DNA from: CAYJAY01 sp964370715
GTDB taxonomy: Bacteria; Bacillota; Clostridia; Oscillospirales; Ruminococcaceae
Assembly: GCA_964370715.1 (NCBI GenBank)
Contig: CAYJKJ010000020.1
Coordinates: forward strand, 1 to 38,747
DNA length: 38,747 bases
Direction of reading: 5' to 3'
Position 1 is the first letter of the stretch. Each line of letters opens with the position of its first letter. The notes beneath the pieces are model-generated. The model ran no database searches, was not told where the DNA came from, and was given only the letters and a program-made list of their open reading frames with translations. Shown here in pieces: positions 15,945 through 24,647 of the stretch. The position numbers and the translations under genes were made by a program.

Positions 15945-16343
15945 TTAAGGTTCAACCTCAACTTGATACCAACTGTCAAAAATGATGTATCTTTTTGCTC
16001 CTCGCTCGATAAAGGTGAACACATTTTCACCGTCGACGAAAAATTTATATGTCTGTCCGCTGTCGGATTTCGCCAAAATTTCAGCTTGTTCGGGGTCTAT
16101 TTCAACCAACACTAAGTCGTTATACCAATCAAATATCGGGTCCAGCGTGTTGTCGTCGGCGGAATATTCGCTTTTGCCAACAATATGCCGCTTAACCTCT
16201 GCGTGGTTGGATTGGATAATTTCAATTCTATGGGTTCCTTCCGGGAAATTGTAGATTTCAACGCTTGAAACTGGTTCGCTTGCGCAACCAATTAACATAA
16301 CAGAACAAGCGACCAAAACTAATGTTAGAATAAACTTTTTCAT
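15945..16343 (-). CDS. Small lipoprotein of unknown function
   Basis: The 132-aa product has a lipoprotein signal peptide (MKKFILTLVLVACSVMLIGC, lipobox LIGC, lipidated Cys at 20). The mature part is about 110 residues, mixed acidic and aromatic, with no recognised motif; it ends SWYQVEVEP. AAGGCGGTG provides the ribosome site. Its promoter overlaps the end of the murC region, and it lies upstream of spoVAE on the same strand, which might link it to sporulation. No function is assigned. Confidence 0.75.
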   Translation of the reverse strand: MKKFILTLVLVACSVMLIGCASEPVSSVEIYNFPEGTHRIEIIQSNHAEVKRHIVGKSEYSADDNTLDPIFDWYNDLVLVEIDPEQAEILAKSDSGQTYKFFVDGENVFTFIERGAKRYIIFDSWYQVEVEP

Positions 16344-16384
16344 AACACACCGCCTTTGCTGTAGTTGTTATTCAGTAGGCTTTA

Positions 16385-16413
16385 ATTATATCGCATTATA
16401 TATAGCTTTTCAA
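16385..16413 (-). promoter_or_regulatory. Predicted promoter of the lipoprotein/spoVAE unit
   Basis: On the minus strand TTGAAA (16413-16408) and TATAAT (16390-16385) are separated by 17 bp, about 40 bases upstream of the lipoprotein ATG. Confidence 0.65.
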
Positions 16414-16419
16414 GGATAA

Positions 16420-17805
16420 CTAGCTGTGTTTTTCTAAAAGATTATCTATTATCATCCTTGCGACTTTATAGACATCCCCACACCCCAACGTTATAACCAT
16501 ATCGCCGGGTTTTGCTATGCTTGCAACTCGTTCGGCTACGTTTTCAAACGATCCGAACCATTCGCCGTTTTCGATTTTAACGCAAAGATCTTTTGAATAG
16601 ATATCTAAAATGTTGACCTCTCGAGAACCCATAATCTCGGTTAGAACAACTTTGTCGGCTATAGATAAAGCCTTGGCAAAACTATCTAGATGTTGGTATG
16701 TTCTTGTGTAGGTGAAGGGTTGGAAAACCGCTATGACCCTTTTATATCCCATGTCCTTTGCGGCGTTGAGCGTCACTTCGATCTCCGCCGGATGGTGTGC
16801 ATAGTCGTCGTATATAGTTATATCGCCAACAACGCCGAGTTGTTCAAACCTTCTGCCGGCGCCTTTAAACGATTCAAGCCCCTGTTGGATTTCCTCTGCC
16901 GTGCAACCCGCTTCATATGCAAGCGCTACCGAGGCAGCGGCATTGTAAACGTTTTGCACACCCGGAACATAGACATCAAAAGTTTTTGGCTCTTCGCCGT
17001 CCACCGACATCGAGAAGGAATAAAAAGCACGTTCACGCTTATAAATATCGGTTATTTTGTATTTGCATATATCGCTTTTTCCAAAATATATAATCGGTTT
17101 TTTGCAGTTTTTAAGGGTATCTATCGTTTTTTGGTCGTCTCCGTTTGCAACAACCGCAATCGTCGCTTTTTCGGCAAACTTTTTGAAAGAGCGTTTAACT
17201 CCGTCGAGGTCTCCGAAAAAATCGAGATGATCGGCATCTACATTTAGTATGACGGAATATGCCGGCGAGAGTTTAAGAAAGGTGTCTACATATTCGCAAG
17301 CCTCGCAAACCATTAAATCGCTTTTTCCGCTTAGCCCATAACCATCTATAAGCGGAAGTTTTCCGCCGATAACCGCCGAAGGGTCTTTGTTTGCTTTAAC
17401 AAAGATTGAAGTCAACATAGAAGTTGCGGTTGTTTTGCCGTGAGTTCCGCTGATGCAAAACGAACGCTCATAGTTTGATGTTAGATATCCCAGCAGTTCA
17501 GCACGTTCGATAACCGGAATGTTGTTGCGGTCTGCATACATAACCTCGGGATTTTTTCCGATAAGCGCCGCCGTTACAACCAACGCTTCGGCATCCGAAA
17601 CGTTTCTCTCGTCGTGGTATAGCGTAACCGGTATTCCGAGTTTTCGCTCTTTTTGGATAATATCTCCGTCGTTGACGTCGCTCCCCGTTATGCTGTAGCC
17701 CTTTGAATGGAGTATCTCGACAAGCGGGAACATCCCCGAACCGCCGATTCCAACAAAATGTATTTTGTTTATACTGCTTAATAATCTAGAAAGATCCTGT
17801 TTCAT
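16420..17805 (-). CDS. murC: UDP-N-acetylmuramate-L-alanine ligase
   Basis: The 461-aa protein has the Mur ligase architecture: an N-terminal Rossmann domain (IHFVGIGGSGMFPLVEILHS, GYSITGSD), the central ATPase with GTHGKTTATSML and NVDADHLDFF, and a C-terminal domain with YDDYAHHPAEIEVTL. It adds L-alanine to UDP-MurNAc in the cytoplasm, a peptidoglycan precursor step. It stands alone here, away from a dcw cluster. Confidence 0.97.
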   Translation of the reverse strand: MKQDLSRLLSSINKIHFVGIGGSGMFPLVEILHSKGYSITGSDVNDGDIIQKERKLGIPVTLYHDERNVSDAEALVVTAALIGKNPEVMYADRNNIPVIERAELLGYLTSNYERSFCISGTHGKTTATSMLTSIFVKANKDPSAVIGGKLPLIDGYGLSGKSDLMVCEACEYVDTFLKLSPAYSVILNVDADHLDFFGDLDGVKRSFKKFAEKATIAVVANGDDQKTIDTLKNCKKPIIYFGKSDICKYKITDIYKRERAFYSFSMSVDGEEPKTFDVYVPGVQNVYNAAASVALAYEAGCTAEEIQQGLESFKGAGRRFEQLGVVGDITIYDDYAHHPAEIEVTLNAAKDMGYKRVIAVFQPFTYTRTYQHLDSFAKALSIADKVVLTEIMGSREVNILDIYSKDLCVKIENGEWFGSFENVAERVASIAKPGDMVITLGCGDVYKVARMIIDNLLEKHS

Positions 17806-17844
17806 TTTTAAAAAACCTCGTGTTTTTATTTACATACACTATAT

Positions 17845-17873
17845 ATTATATTGTATTTGCCTTTAAAATGGAA
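17845..17873 (-). promoter_or_regulatory. Possible murC promoter
   Basis: On the minus strand a perfect TATAAT (17850-17845) has TTCCAT (17873-17868) 17 bp upstream. The -35 match is weak. It lies in the divergent gap between murC and apbE. Confidence 0.45.
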
Positions 17874-17969
17874 CAAAAAATTTTTTAAGTTTTGGAATAT
17901 TTATAAAAATCGCCGTTTTTTATCGGTTGGAGTGGCAATAAACAGGGGTTTTGTGTTAAAATATATTTT

Positions 17970-18980
17970 ATGAAAGTTTTAAAGTATTTATTAGTATTTA
18001 TAATATCAGTAGTATTAATGGGTTGTTCTGCGCCAAACACACAACCCGAAACTATCGCTGTTTTTGCGATGGACACTTTTATGACGATAACCGCATACGG
18101 CAACAACGCCAAAACAGCGGTGGCTGTTTGCGAGGATGAAATCGAAAAACTCGATAGCGCTTTTTCCGCAACATCCGAGTTCAGCGACATTTCAAACATC
18201 AATCAAAATGGGTCGGCTGTCGTTTCGAGCGATACAATAGACATTATCACTACCGCCAACGATATCTCGCAAAAAACGGACGGCAACTTTGACATAACGA
18301 TCTATCCCGTTATGTTAGCGTATGGGTTCACGGCGGCAGAGTTCAGCGTTCCGGACGACGACGAGATATCCGAACTGTTGCAGACGGTAGGCTATCAAAA
18401 CATCACGATAGACCAAAACACCGTTTCGGTCGAAGAGGGAACAAAGATAGATCTCGGAGCTATCGCAAAGGGATATCTTTCGGACAGGTTGTTTTCGATA
18501 CTTAAGCAAAATGGCATAAACTCCGCCATGATGTCGCTTGGCGGCAACGTTGCGGTTGTTGGCAAAAAAACCGATGGGTCGCTTTGGCGGATTGGGATAG
18601 AAGATCCAAACGATGCCGAAAACTATGTCGCTTCGGTGTCGGTGTCGGATAGCTTTGTCGTGACGTCGGGAAGCTACAAACGGTTTTTTGAAGACGGCGG
18701 AAAACTTTATCACCACATAATCGACCCGGCAACCGGCAAGCCCTCCGACAACGGTTTGGTTTCGGTTACCGTTATATCGAAAAACGGCACTATCGCCGAT
18801 GCTCTTTCGACGGCGTTTTTCGTTTCGGGATTAGACGGCGCCCCAAAAATTCTTTCGCAGTTCGACGATGTCGAGGCGGTTTTCATAACCGAACAAAACG
18901 AGATTATCGCAACAAACGGACTTAAACAAAATCTTACGCTCGCTTCAAACAGTTCATATGCTTTGGAGTTTTTAGATTAG
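17970..18980 (+). CDS. apbE: FAD:protein FMN transferase (ApbE lipoprotein)
   Basis: The 336-aa protein starts with a lipoprotein signal (MKVLKYLLVFIISVVLMGC, lipobox LMGC). ApbE motifs follow: FAMDTFMTITAYG, LGAIAKGYLSDRL, SLGGNVAVVGKK, GIEDPNDAENY, HHIIDPATGKPSDNG and DALSTAFFVSG. It attaches FMN covalently to Thr in subunits of Rnf/Nqr and related flavoproteins outside the membrane. No rnf genes are in the window. No clear ribosome site precedes the ATG. It lies 39 bases upstream of the glycosyltransferase gene, perhaps cotranscribed. Confidence 0.94.
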   Translation: MKVLKYLLVFIISVVLMGCSAPNTQPETIAVFAMDTFMTITAYGNNAKTAVAVCEDEIEKLDSAFSATSEFSDISNINQNGSAVVSSDTIDIITTANDISQKTDGNFDITIYPVMLAYGFTAAEFSVPDDDEISELLQTVGYQNITIDQNTVSVEEGTKIDLGAIAKGYLSDRLFSILKQNGINSAMMSLGGNVAVVGKKTDGSLWRIGIEDPNDAENYVASVSVSDSFVVTSGSYKRFFEDGGKLYHHIIDPATGKPSDNGLVSVTVISKNGTIADALSTAFFVSGLDGAPKILSQFDDVEAVFITEQNEIIATNGLKQNLTLASNSSYALEFLD

Positions 18981-19019
18981 GATTAATAAAAATAAATTTC
19001 AAAAGGAATGGTCATAGAG

Positions 19020-20837
19020 ATGGGAAAAAACGAAAGCAGAGTGCCGGATTGGGCGGCAAAAAATCAGCTGGTTAAGCTTATGTATAAGACGGTTAGGATG
19101 CTTAAAAACGAGGGGCTATCCCAAACGGTCTTTGCCGCAAAATACGTTACGGGTCGATATTTTAAACTAAAGAAACTTAAAAAACAATTTTTTCTAACCC
19201 CCGAACAACGCCGGTTTGAGGAAAGCTATAGTTTCGAGAAAACGCCAAAGATAAGCATAATTATTCCGCTCTACAATACGCCGGAAAAGTTTTTGCATGA
19301 ACTTTTAAATTCGATTAAAGATCAAAGCTATAAAAATTTCGAGGTATGTCTTGCAGACGGGTCAACCGAAGAGGGGAAATATGTTGGCGAAATTTGTTTG
19401 AAATATCAACAGGACGACGAAAGATTTAAATATAAAAAGCTTGAAAAAAACGAGGGTATCGCCGGCAACACCAACGAGGCTATCAAGCTTTCGACAGGGG
19501 AATATATCGCCCTTGTCGACCATGATGATCTAATCGCTCAGTCGGCTCTTTTTGAGGTTGTCAAAGCTATCAACCAACACGACCCGGATTTTCTCTATTC
19601 CGACGAAGCAACGTTTATAAATCGCCCCTCCGACAGCAGATCTATGCACCTTAAACCTTGTTTTTCTCCCGACTATCTTAGAAGTTGCAACTATATCTGT
19701 CATCTTTCGGTCATTAGAAAAAGCCTTGCGGAAAAGGTTGGGTTATATAACCCCGAGTTCGACGGAAGCCAAGACTATGATTTCACGCTACGGGTAACCG
19801 AGCAAGCAAAAAAAATAGTGCATATCGCAAAACCGCTATACTATTGGCGAATACACGCAGGGTCGGTTGCAGATGATATCTCGGCAAAACCCTATGCCTA
19901 CACCGCCGCCAAAAAAGCGGTTGAGGCGCATCTTGAAAGGGTGGGGCTTAAAGGGGAGGTTTTGTATTCAAAAGCTGTTCCAATGCTTCATGTTGCATAT
20001 GAAATAAAAAACCAACCATTAGTTTCGATTGTTATCCCAACAAGCGATCATGCGGATGTTTTAAAGGTTTGTTTAGATTCGATATTTAAACACGCAACGT
20101 ATAAAAACATCGAAATTATACTAGTTGAAAACAACAGTAGCAAAAAAGAGACGTTTGAATATTATGAACAACTTAAACAAAATCCAATAGTTAAGATAGT
20201 TAATTGGGAGGGTGAGTTTAATTTTTCTGCAATTAACAACTTTGGCGTGACGTTTGCAAAAGGGGAGCATATCTTGTTTTTAAACAACGATATCGAGGTT
20301 ATAACCCCAAACTTTATCCAAGAGATGTTGATGTTCACCCAAAGATCGGATGTTGGGGCTTGCGGAATCAAGCTTCTTTATCCCGATGATATGGTTCAAC
20401 ATGGCGGTATCGCTATGGGGGTTTGCGGTTCTGCCGCCAACATTTGCCCGCTTTTCCCAAGGTCACACGAGGGATATATGAGCCGCCTTGCGGTTGTTTC
20501 GAATATGTCGGCTTGCACCGCCGCTTGCCTTATGGTTAGGAAAGATGTGTTCCAAGAAGTTGGCGGTTATCAAGAGATATTGTCGGTTGCGTTTAACGAT
20601 GTTGATCTTTGTTTGAAGATTCGTGAAAAAGGATATCTCGTTGTGTTTAATCCGGTTGCGGAGTGTTATCATCATGAATCTCGCTCGAGAGGGTATGATA
20701 ACAAAGGCGAGAAAAAGCAGCGAATGGAGCGAGAAAAGGCTATTCTTAAAAGCCGTTGGGAGAGGTATTATACCGAAGAGGGCGACCCATACTACAATAG
20801 GAATTTCGGGAAGAATAGCATTAGTTATGATGCTTAA
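19020..20837 (+). CDS. Glycosyltransferase with two family-2 domains
   Basis: The 605-aa protein has a leader region (about 1-65), then a GT-A domain (about 70-290: KISIIIPLYNTPEKFLHELL, ALVDHDDLI, DPDFLYSDEA, FDGSQDYDFTLRV) and a second GT-A domain (about 330-590: PLVSIVIPTSDHADVLKVCL, ILFLNNDIEVI, FNDVDLCLKIREKGY). Both keep a D-x-D-like pair (DHDD, NNDIE), so both may be active. This two-domain layout is found in rhamnan/O-antigen and cell-wall glycan synthases. The frame opens at an ATG at 19008, but AAAAGGA then touches the start; ATG 19020 has usable spacing. Substrate unknown. Confidence 0.88.
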   Translation: MGKNESRVPDWAAKNQLVKLMYKTVRMLKNEGLSQTVFAAKYVTGRYFKLKKLKKQFFLTPEQRRFEESYSFEKTPKISIIIPLYNTPEKFLHELLNSIKDQSYKNFEVCLADGSTEEGKYVGEICLKYQQDDERFKYKKLEKNEGIAGNTNEAIKLSTGEYIALVDHDDLIAQSALFEVVKAINQHDPDFLYSDEATFINRPSDSRSMHLKPCFSPDYLRSCNYICHLSVIRKSLAEKVGLYNPEFDGSQDYDFTLRVTEQAKKIVHIAKPLYYWRIHAGSVADDISAKPYAYTAAKKAVEAHLERVGLKGEVLYSKAVPMLHVAYEIKNQPLVSIVIPTSDHADVLKVCLDSIFKHATYKNIEIILVENNSSKKETFEYYEQLKQNPIVKIVNWEGEFNFSAINNFGVTFAKGEHILFLNNDIEVITPNFIQEMLMFTQRSDVGACGIKLLYPDDMVQHGGIAMGVCGSAANICPLFPRSHEGYMSRLAVVSNMSACTAACLMVRKDVFQEVGGYQEILSVAFNDVDLCLKIREKGYLVVFNPVAECYHHESRSRGYDNKGEKKQRMEREKAILKSRWERYYTEEGDPYYNRNFGKNSISYDA

Positions 20838-20872
20838 GGGGTTTGATAGCAGCAGGGTTTAGGTTTTTTTGG

Positions 20873-20961
20873 TTAGCTTTCTGCTTTGGTTTTTGGCTTG
20901 CAGTAAACGTTAGGGCTTTTTGATTTAGTTTTCAGCTTTAGTTTTTTGTTTTCAGTAAACG
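20873..20961 (+). repeat. Two 37-bp imperfect direct repeats before the inverted-repeat island
   Basis: Copies at 20873-20909 and 20925-20961 share the frame TTAG(C/T)TTTC(T/A)GCTTT then (T/C)AGTAAACG, 52 bp apart. The second runs into the left arm of the large inverted repeat. A related stretch flanks the third element copy at about 26150-26190 on the opposite strand, so this is the outer edge of the same repeat family. Confidence 0.55.
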
Positions 20962-21174
20962 CCATGAATCTGTTGATGTTAGGGGGCGTGAGGGGGTTTT
21001 TCGACTAACCCCCAGTGACGCCCCCTAACAACCCCCCACAACCCCCCTTAACGACTTAGGGCGACACACGCCCTAAGAACCCGCTCGCTTTTGCCGCTTG
21101 GAAAACTGATTACTGGCAAAAGCTGGCTCGGCGAATTTTGGGGAAGAGCCAGCCACGCTTCGGGAATTAATTTG
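20953..21174 (-). repeat. Structured dispersed repeat element, copy 1 (left arm)
   Basis: This 222-bp segment is closely similar to the reverse complement of 21501-21722. Read on the plus strand it holds three hairpins. Hairpin 1 is 20978-21029 (GTTAGGGGGCGT/ACGCCCCCTAAC with an inner GGGGG/CCCCC stem). Hairpin 2 is 21055-21077 (CTTAGGGCG/CGCCCTAAG). Hairpin 3 is 21087-21123 (GCTTTTGCC/GGCAAAAGC). A C-run region and a conserved end CTTCGGGAATTAATTTG complete it. This copy has an extra stem CTGGCTC/GAGCCAG at 21123-21152. Stems are conserved between copies while loops vary. Confidence 0.85.
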
Positions 21175-21500
21175 CCGAGCGAAAGCACACAGGGCTTCCA
21201 TCAAACGCTGGGGCTTGCGACCGTAAGGTCGACGGGAGGAGTAAACGCAGCAGCTACATTACACCATAATTTTTCAACCTTACTGGTGCAACTTTTTTAT
21301 TGCGACACTCCCGACATCCGAAGAAGACTAAGGGGCTATCCAAAATCGGTGTATAGCTTGTTGTCAGATTAAGAAACAAGCTTTAATCGAACTCCCTCCA
21401 TGAGGGAGGTGCAGTGTGTCAAAATCGGTAGGGACGACCATCGGTCGTCCGTTTAAATTAAAAAGCTTGGCGTTTGCTCAAAGCCCAACGCCCACCCAAA
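21175..21500. other. Centre of the repeat island: non-coding, mixed short palindromes
   Basis: Between the two arms I see no credible gene; the longest frames are chance readings through repeats. It holds small palindromes: CGACC/GGTCG (near 21217-21232), CTCCCTC-CAT-GAGGGAG (21392-21408) and a TAGGGA-family unit with GGACGACC/GGTCGTCC (21428-21451). CAAAATCGGT occurs twice. No transposase remnant was recognised. Confidence 0.6.
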
Positions 21501-21722
21501 CAAATTAATTCCCGAAGCGAAGCACCCTCCCACCCAAAACCCACCAAACAAGCTTTTGCCAGTCACCAAGATCTCAAGCGGCAAAAGCGGGCGGGTTCTT
21601 AGGGCGTGTTTCGCCCTAAGTCGTTAAGGGGGGTTGTGGGGGGTTGTTAGGGGGCGTCACCGGGGGTTAGTCGAAAAACCCCCACACGCCCCCTAACATC
21701 AACAGATTCATGGCGTTTGATG
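21501..21722 (+). repeat. Structured dispersed repeat element, copy 2 (right arm)
   Basis: This is the inverted partner of 20953-21174, same length (222 bp), with the same three hairpins and loop differences (for example in hairpin 3, where the loop is largely different but the 9-bp stem is kept). Similarity to the fourth partial copy extends leftwards to 21469 (GGCGTTTGCT). On this strand four G-runs lie at 21628-21666. The segment ends 84 bases before the MATE gene. Confidence 0.85.
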
Positions 21723-21747
21723 AAATCCCAAAATCCAAAAAAACGTA

Positions 21748-21775
21748 TTGCGCTACGCCGATTTAAATATATAAA
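21748..21775 (+). promoter_or_regulatory. Possible promoter of the MATE transporter gene
   Basis: TTGCGC (21748-21753) and TATAAA (21770-21775) are 16 bp apart, just after the repeat island and upstream of an AGAGGT ribosome site. Confidence 0.35.
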
Positions 21776-21805
21776 AGAAAAAAGAAAAAAGAAACAGAGG
21801 TAACG

Positions 21806-23191
21806 ATGCTAAACACAGAACACCAACTAGGACACGAGAGTATTCCAAAACTTATGGCAAAACTTGCGGTTCCTATGATTATTGCGCAGTTTATAAATGT
21901 TTTATACAACATGGTCGACCGAATATATATCGGAAGAATCGAAGGGGTCGGAACGCTTGCGTTGACGGGGCTTGGTGTCTGCTTTCCGGTTATCATGATA
22001 GTGTCGGCGTTCAGCGCTTTTGCAGGGCTTGGCGGTTCTCCGCTTGCGGCGATAGAACTCGGCAAAGGCGACCGAGCCAAAGCCGAAAAGATTATGGGCA
22101 ACGCTATAACGATGATTTTGACGTTTTCGGTTTTGTTGACCATCTTCTTTTTAATATTTAAACAACCAATTCTTTATACATTTGGCGCTAGCGACCAAAC
22201 CTTTAAATATGCAAACGACTATCTCAGCATCTATCTTGTCGGAACGGTTTTTGTTCAAGTGTCGCTGGGGCTTAACGCTTATATAACCTGTCAGGGCAGA
22301 GCGATGGTTGCGATGGTTTCGATACTTATAGGAGCAATAACCAACATCATTCTAGATCCAATTTTGATATTTTCTTTTAACATGGGGGTTAAAGGGGCGG
22401 CGCTTGCAACGATTATAAGCCAAGCGATAAGCGCAGTTTGGATCGTTTCGTTTTTGTTTTCAAAAAAATCTTCACTTAGAATTAAATTTAAAAACATTAA
22501 ACCCAACTTTAAAATAATCGCAAGGATTTCTTCGCTCGGCATCTCGCCGTTTATCATGCAAGCTACCGAAAGCATGATATATATATCGTTCAACACTCTG
22601 CTCCAACGCTATGGCGGCGACCTCTATGTCGGTTCGATGACGGTGCTGTTAAGCGTTATCCAGCTAATCTTTGTGCCGGTAAGCGGTTTCACGACGGGTG
22701 TTCAATCGATAATAAGCTTTAACTATGGCGCAAAAAACTACGATCGAGTTAAAAAAACCGTTCGCTATATGCTTGTAGTTTCGGTTATAATGGCAACATC
22801 GGTGAGTTCGTTTGCTATGATAAAACCCGAAGTTTTCGCCAAGATGTTCACAAGCGACCAACAACTTATCGACCTTTTAATCGAAGTTATCCCGATCTTT
22901 GTGATGGGTATGCTTATATTCGGTGTCCAAATGACCGCTCAAAGCACCTTTGTCGGTCTTGGAAAAGCCGGCATCTCGCTTTTTGTTGCGCTTTTAAGAA
23001 AGGTTATTCTGCTTATCCCGTTGTCGTTCATCCTGTCGTCGGCTTTTGGGGTGATGGGTGTCTATTATGCCGAGCCTATATCCGACGCAACGTCGGCAAC
23101 CGTTGCCGGAATTTTGCTGATAATAACCTATAAAAAAACGTTGTCAAAGACGTTGCCGACGGAAAATTTAGCGGTTGAAAAAAACGATTAA
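21806..23191 (+). CDS. MATE-family multidrug/cation efflux transporter
   Basis: The 461-aa protein has about 12 membrane spans in two related halves. It begins with the MATE pattern IPKLMAKLAVPMIIAQFINVLYNMVDRIYIGR and has LTGLGVCFPVIMI, LGLNAYITCQGRAMVAM, TNIILDPILIF and GAALATIISQAISAVW, then a second half starting ISSLGISPFIMQATESM. It would export drugs or metabolites using a Na or H gradient. Its ATG has AGAGGTAACG upstream. The substrate is not deducible. Confidence 0.94.
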   Translation: MLNTEHQLGHESIPKLMAKLAVPMIIAQFINVLYNMVDRIYIGRIEGVGTLALTGLGVCFPVIMIVSAFSAFAGLGGSPLAAIELGKGDRAKAEKIMGNAITMILTFSVLLTIFFLIFKQPILYTFGASDQTFKYANDYLSIYLVGTVFVQVSLGLNAYITCQGRAMVAMVSILIGAITNIILDPILIFSFNMGVKGAALATIISQAISAVWIVSFLFSKKSSLRIKFKNIKPNFKIIARISSLGISPFIMQATESMIYISFNTLLQRYGGDLYVGSMTVLLSVIQLIFVPVSGFTTGVQSIISFNYGAKNYDRVKKTVRYMLVVSVIMATSVSSFAMIKPEVFAKMFTSDQQLIDLLIEVIPIFVMGMLIFGVQMTAQSTFVGLGKAGISLFVALLRKVILLIPLSFILSSAFGVMGVYYAEPISDATSATVAGILLIITYKKTLSKTLPTENLAVEKND

Positions 23192-23260
23192 TTTTACTTA
23201 ACACAAAAATTCAACACAACTTTTTGTTTAAAATTATTTCCAAAATCAAAAGGAGCAAAA

Positions 23261-24634
23261 ATGCATAACAATACAATCGCCGCAAAAGCCACCCCAAACG
23301 GCGAAGGTGGCGTGTCGATAATACGAATATCGGGACAGAAGGCTTTTGAGATTTCCCAAAAAATATTCTTCCCAAAACACAAAAAATCGCTTTCCGATAT
23401 GAAAGGCTACACAGCAACGTTTGGAGAGGTTCGAGATATCAAGGGGGATTTTATCGATCAGGCAGTAGCTCTTGTTTTTAAAGCTCCCAAAAGCTACACG
23501 GCAGAAAACGTTGTCGAGCTTCAATGCCACGCCGGACAAGCGGTGTCTGACATGGTTTTGCGTGCGGTGTTAGATGCCGGCGCAGAGCTAGCCCAGCCGG
23601 GCGAATTTACAAAGCGAGCATTTTTAAACGGCAGGATATCGCTAAGCCAAGCCGAAGGTATCGCAAAGCTGATATCAGCCGAAACAAAGCAAGCCGGCAA
23701 AGCCGCCGCCGCTTTAATGAACGGCGAAATGTTTAAAAAGATCGACGATATAATGAACCGCATACTCGAGCTTGAATCTCACCTTTCGGCTTCCCTCGAT
23801 TTTCCGGAAGAGGACATCGAGCCGGTTGATGTTGAATATGCAAAACAAACCCTCGAGTTTTGCATAGTCGAACTAGAGGAATTGTTGAAAAACTATGATG
23901 CCGGAATTGCGGTTTTAGACGGAGTTACCGCAACGATAGCCGGAGCGCCAAACGTTGGCAAAAGCACCGTCATGAACCTGCTTTCGGGTTTTGAAAAAGC
24001 GATCGTCACCGACAAAGCCGGAACGACAAGGGATGTTATCGAACAAAGGATAAACATAGGGAAAACAACCCTTATCATCTCGGACACAGCCGGTATAAGG
24101 GATTATTCGGATGACGCTATCGAGGTTATCGGAATTGATAAAGCAAAGGAAAAAATAGAGCAAAGCTCGCTTGTTATTGCGGTTTTCGATAATTCAAAAA
24201 CTTTAAGCGACGAGGATTTTAATTTTATAAAATCGCTTGAACAAAAAAATGTAGTCGCCCTTGTTAACAAAAGCGACCTTGAGCCAAAGCTTGATATCGA
24301 ATATATAAAACAGCAGTTTAGCTGTGTTGGGATAATCCAAGCAAACGACCAAACCTCTAAACAGGAGGTCGACCGCTTGATTTCGGTTGCGATTGGAACA
24401 AACAAGCTTTCCGACCAAACGCCGGTTCTTGCAAACGAGCGCCAACGAGTTTCGGCAAAGAACGCTTTTGAAACGCTGGTTTCGGCAAAAAAGTTGCTCT
24501 GTGGCGGCGAAACATATGATATAATCTATGATATACTCGAAGAAGCTCTTGAACATCTCGCAACCGTTTCGGGGAAAAATGTTCCGGAAACGGTTATCGA
24601 CGAAGTTTTTTCAAAGTTTTGTGTCGGGAAATAA
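23261..24634 (+). CDS. mnmE: tRNA modification GTPase MnmE (TrmE)
   Basis: The 457-aa protein has the N-terminal folate-binding domain (TIAAKATPNGEGGVSIIRIS), the helical domain with GEFTKRAFLNGRISLSQAEG, and a GTPase domain with G1 GAPNVGKST, G2 GTTRDVIEQ, G3 DTAGIRD and G4 VNKSDL. The C-terminal Cys motif FCVGK is present. With MnmG it makes the cmnm5 modification of wobble uridine. AAAGGAG lies 6 bases before the ATG. It is usually next to jag, mnmG and rsmG; here jag is about 18 kb away and on the other strand, and mnmG is not in the window. Confidence 0.97.
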   Translation: MHNNTIAAKATPNGEGGVSIIRISGQKAFEISQKIFFPKHKKSLSDMKGYTATFGEVRDIKGDFIDQAVALVFKAPKSYTAENVVELQCHAGQAVSDMVLRAVLDAGAELAQPGEFTKRAFLNGRISLSQAEGIAKLISAETKQAGKAAAALMNGEMFKKIDDIMNRILELESHLSASLDFPEEDIEPVDVEYAKQTLEFCIVELEELLKNYDAGIAVLDGVTATIAGAPNVGKSTVMNLLSGFEKAIVTDKAGTTRDVIEQRINIGKTTLIISDTAGIRDYSDDAIEVIGIDKAKEKIEQSSLVIAVFDNSKTLSDEDFNFIKSLEQKNVVALVNKSDLEPKLDIEYIKQQFSCVGIIQANDQTSKQEVDRLISVAIGTNKLSDQTPVLANERQRVSAKNAFETLVSAKKLLCGGETYDIIYDILEEALEHLATVSGKNVPETVIDEVFSKFCVGK

Positions 24635-24647
24635 AAGGAGAGCTTAA

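Noticed and set aside
21091..21372. 93-aa plus-strand frame in the repeat island
   Set aside because: It reads through hairpins of the repeat element and has no ribosome site or recognisable protein feature.
20838..21760. Degenerate insertion sequence with transposase
   Set aside because: The arms are long inverted repeats but no frame shows transposase motifs, and the centre is non-coding.
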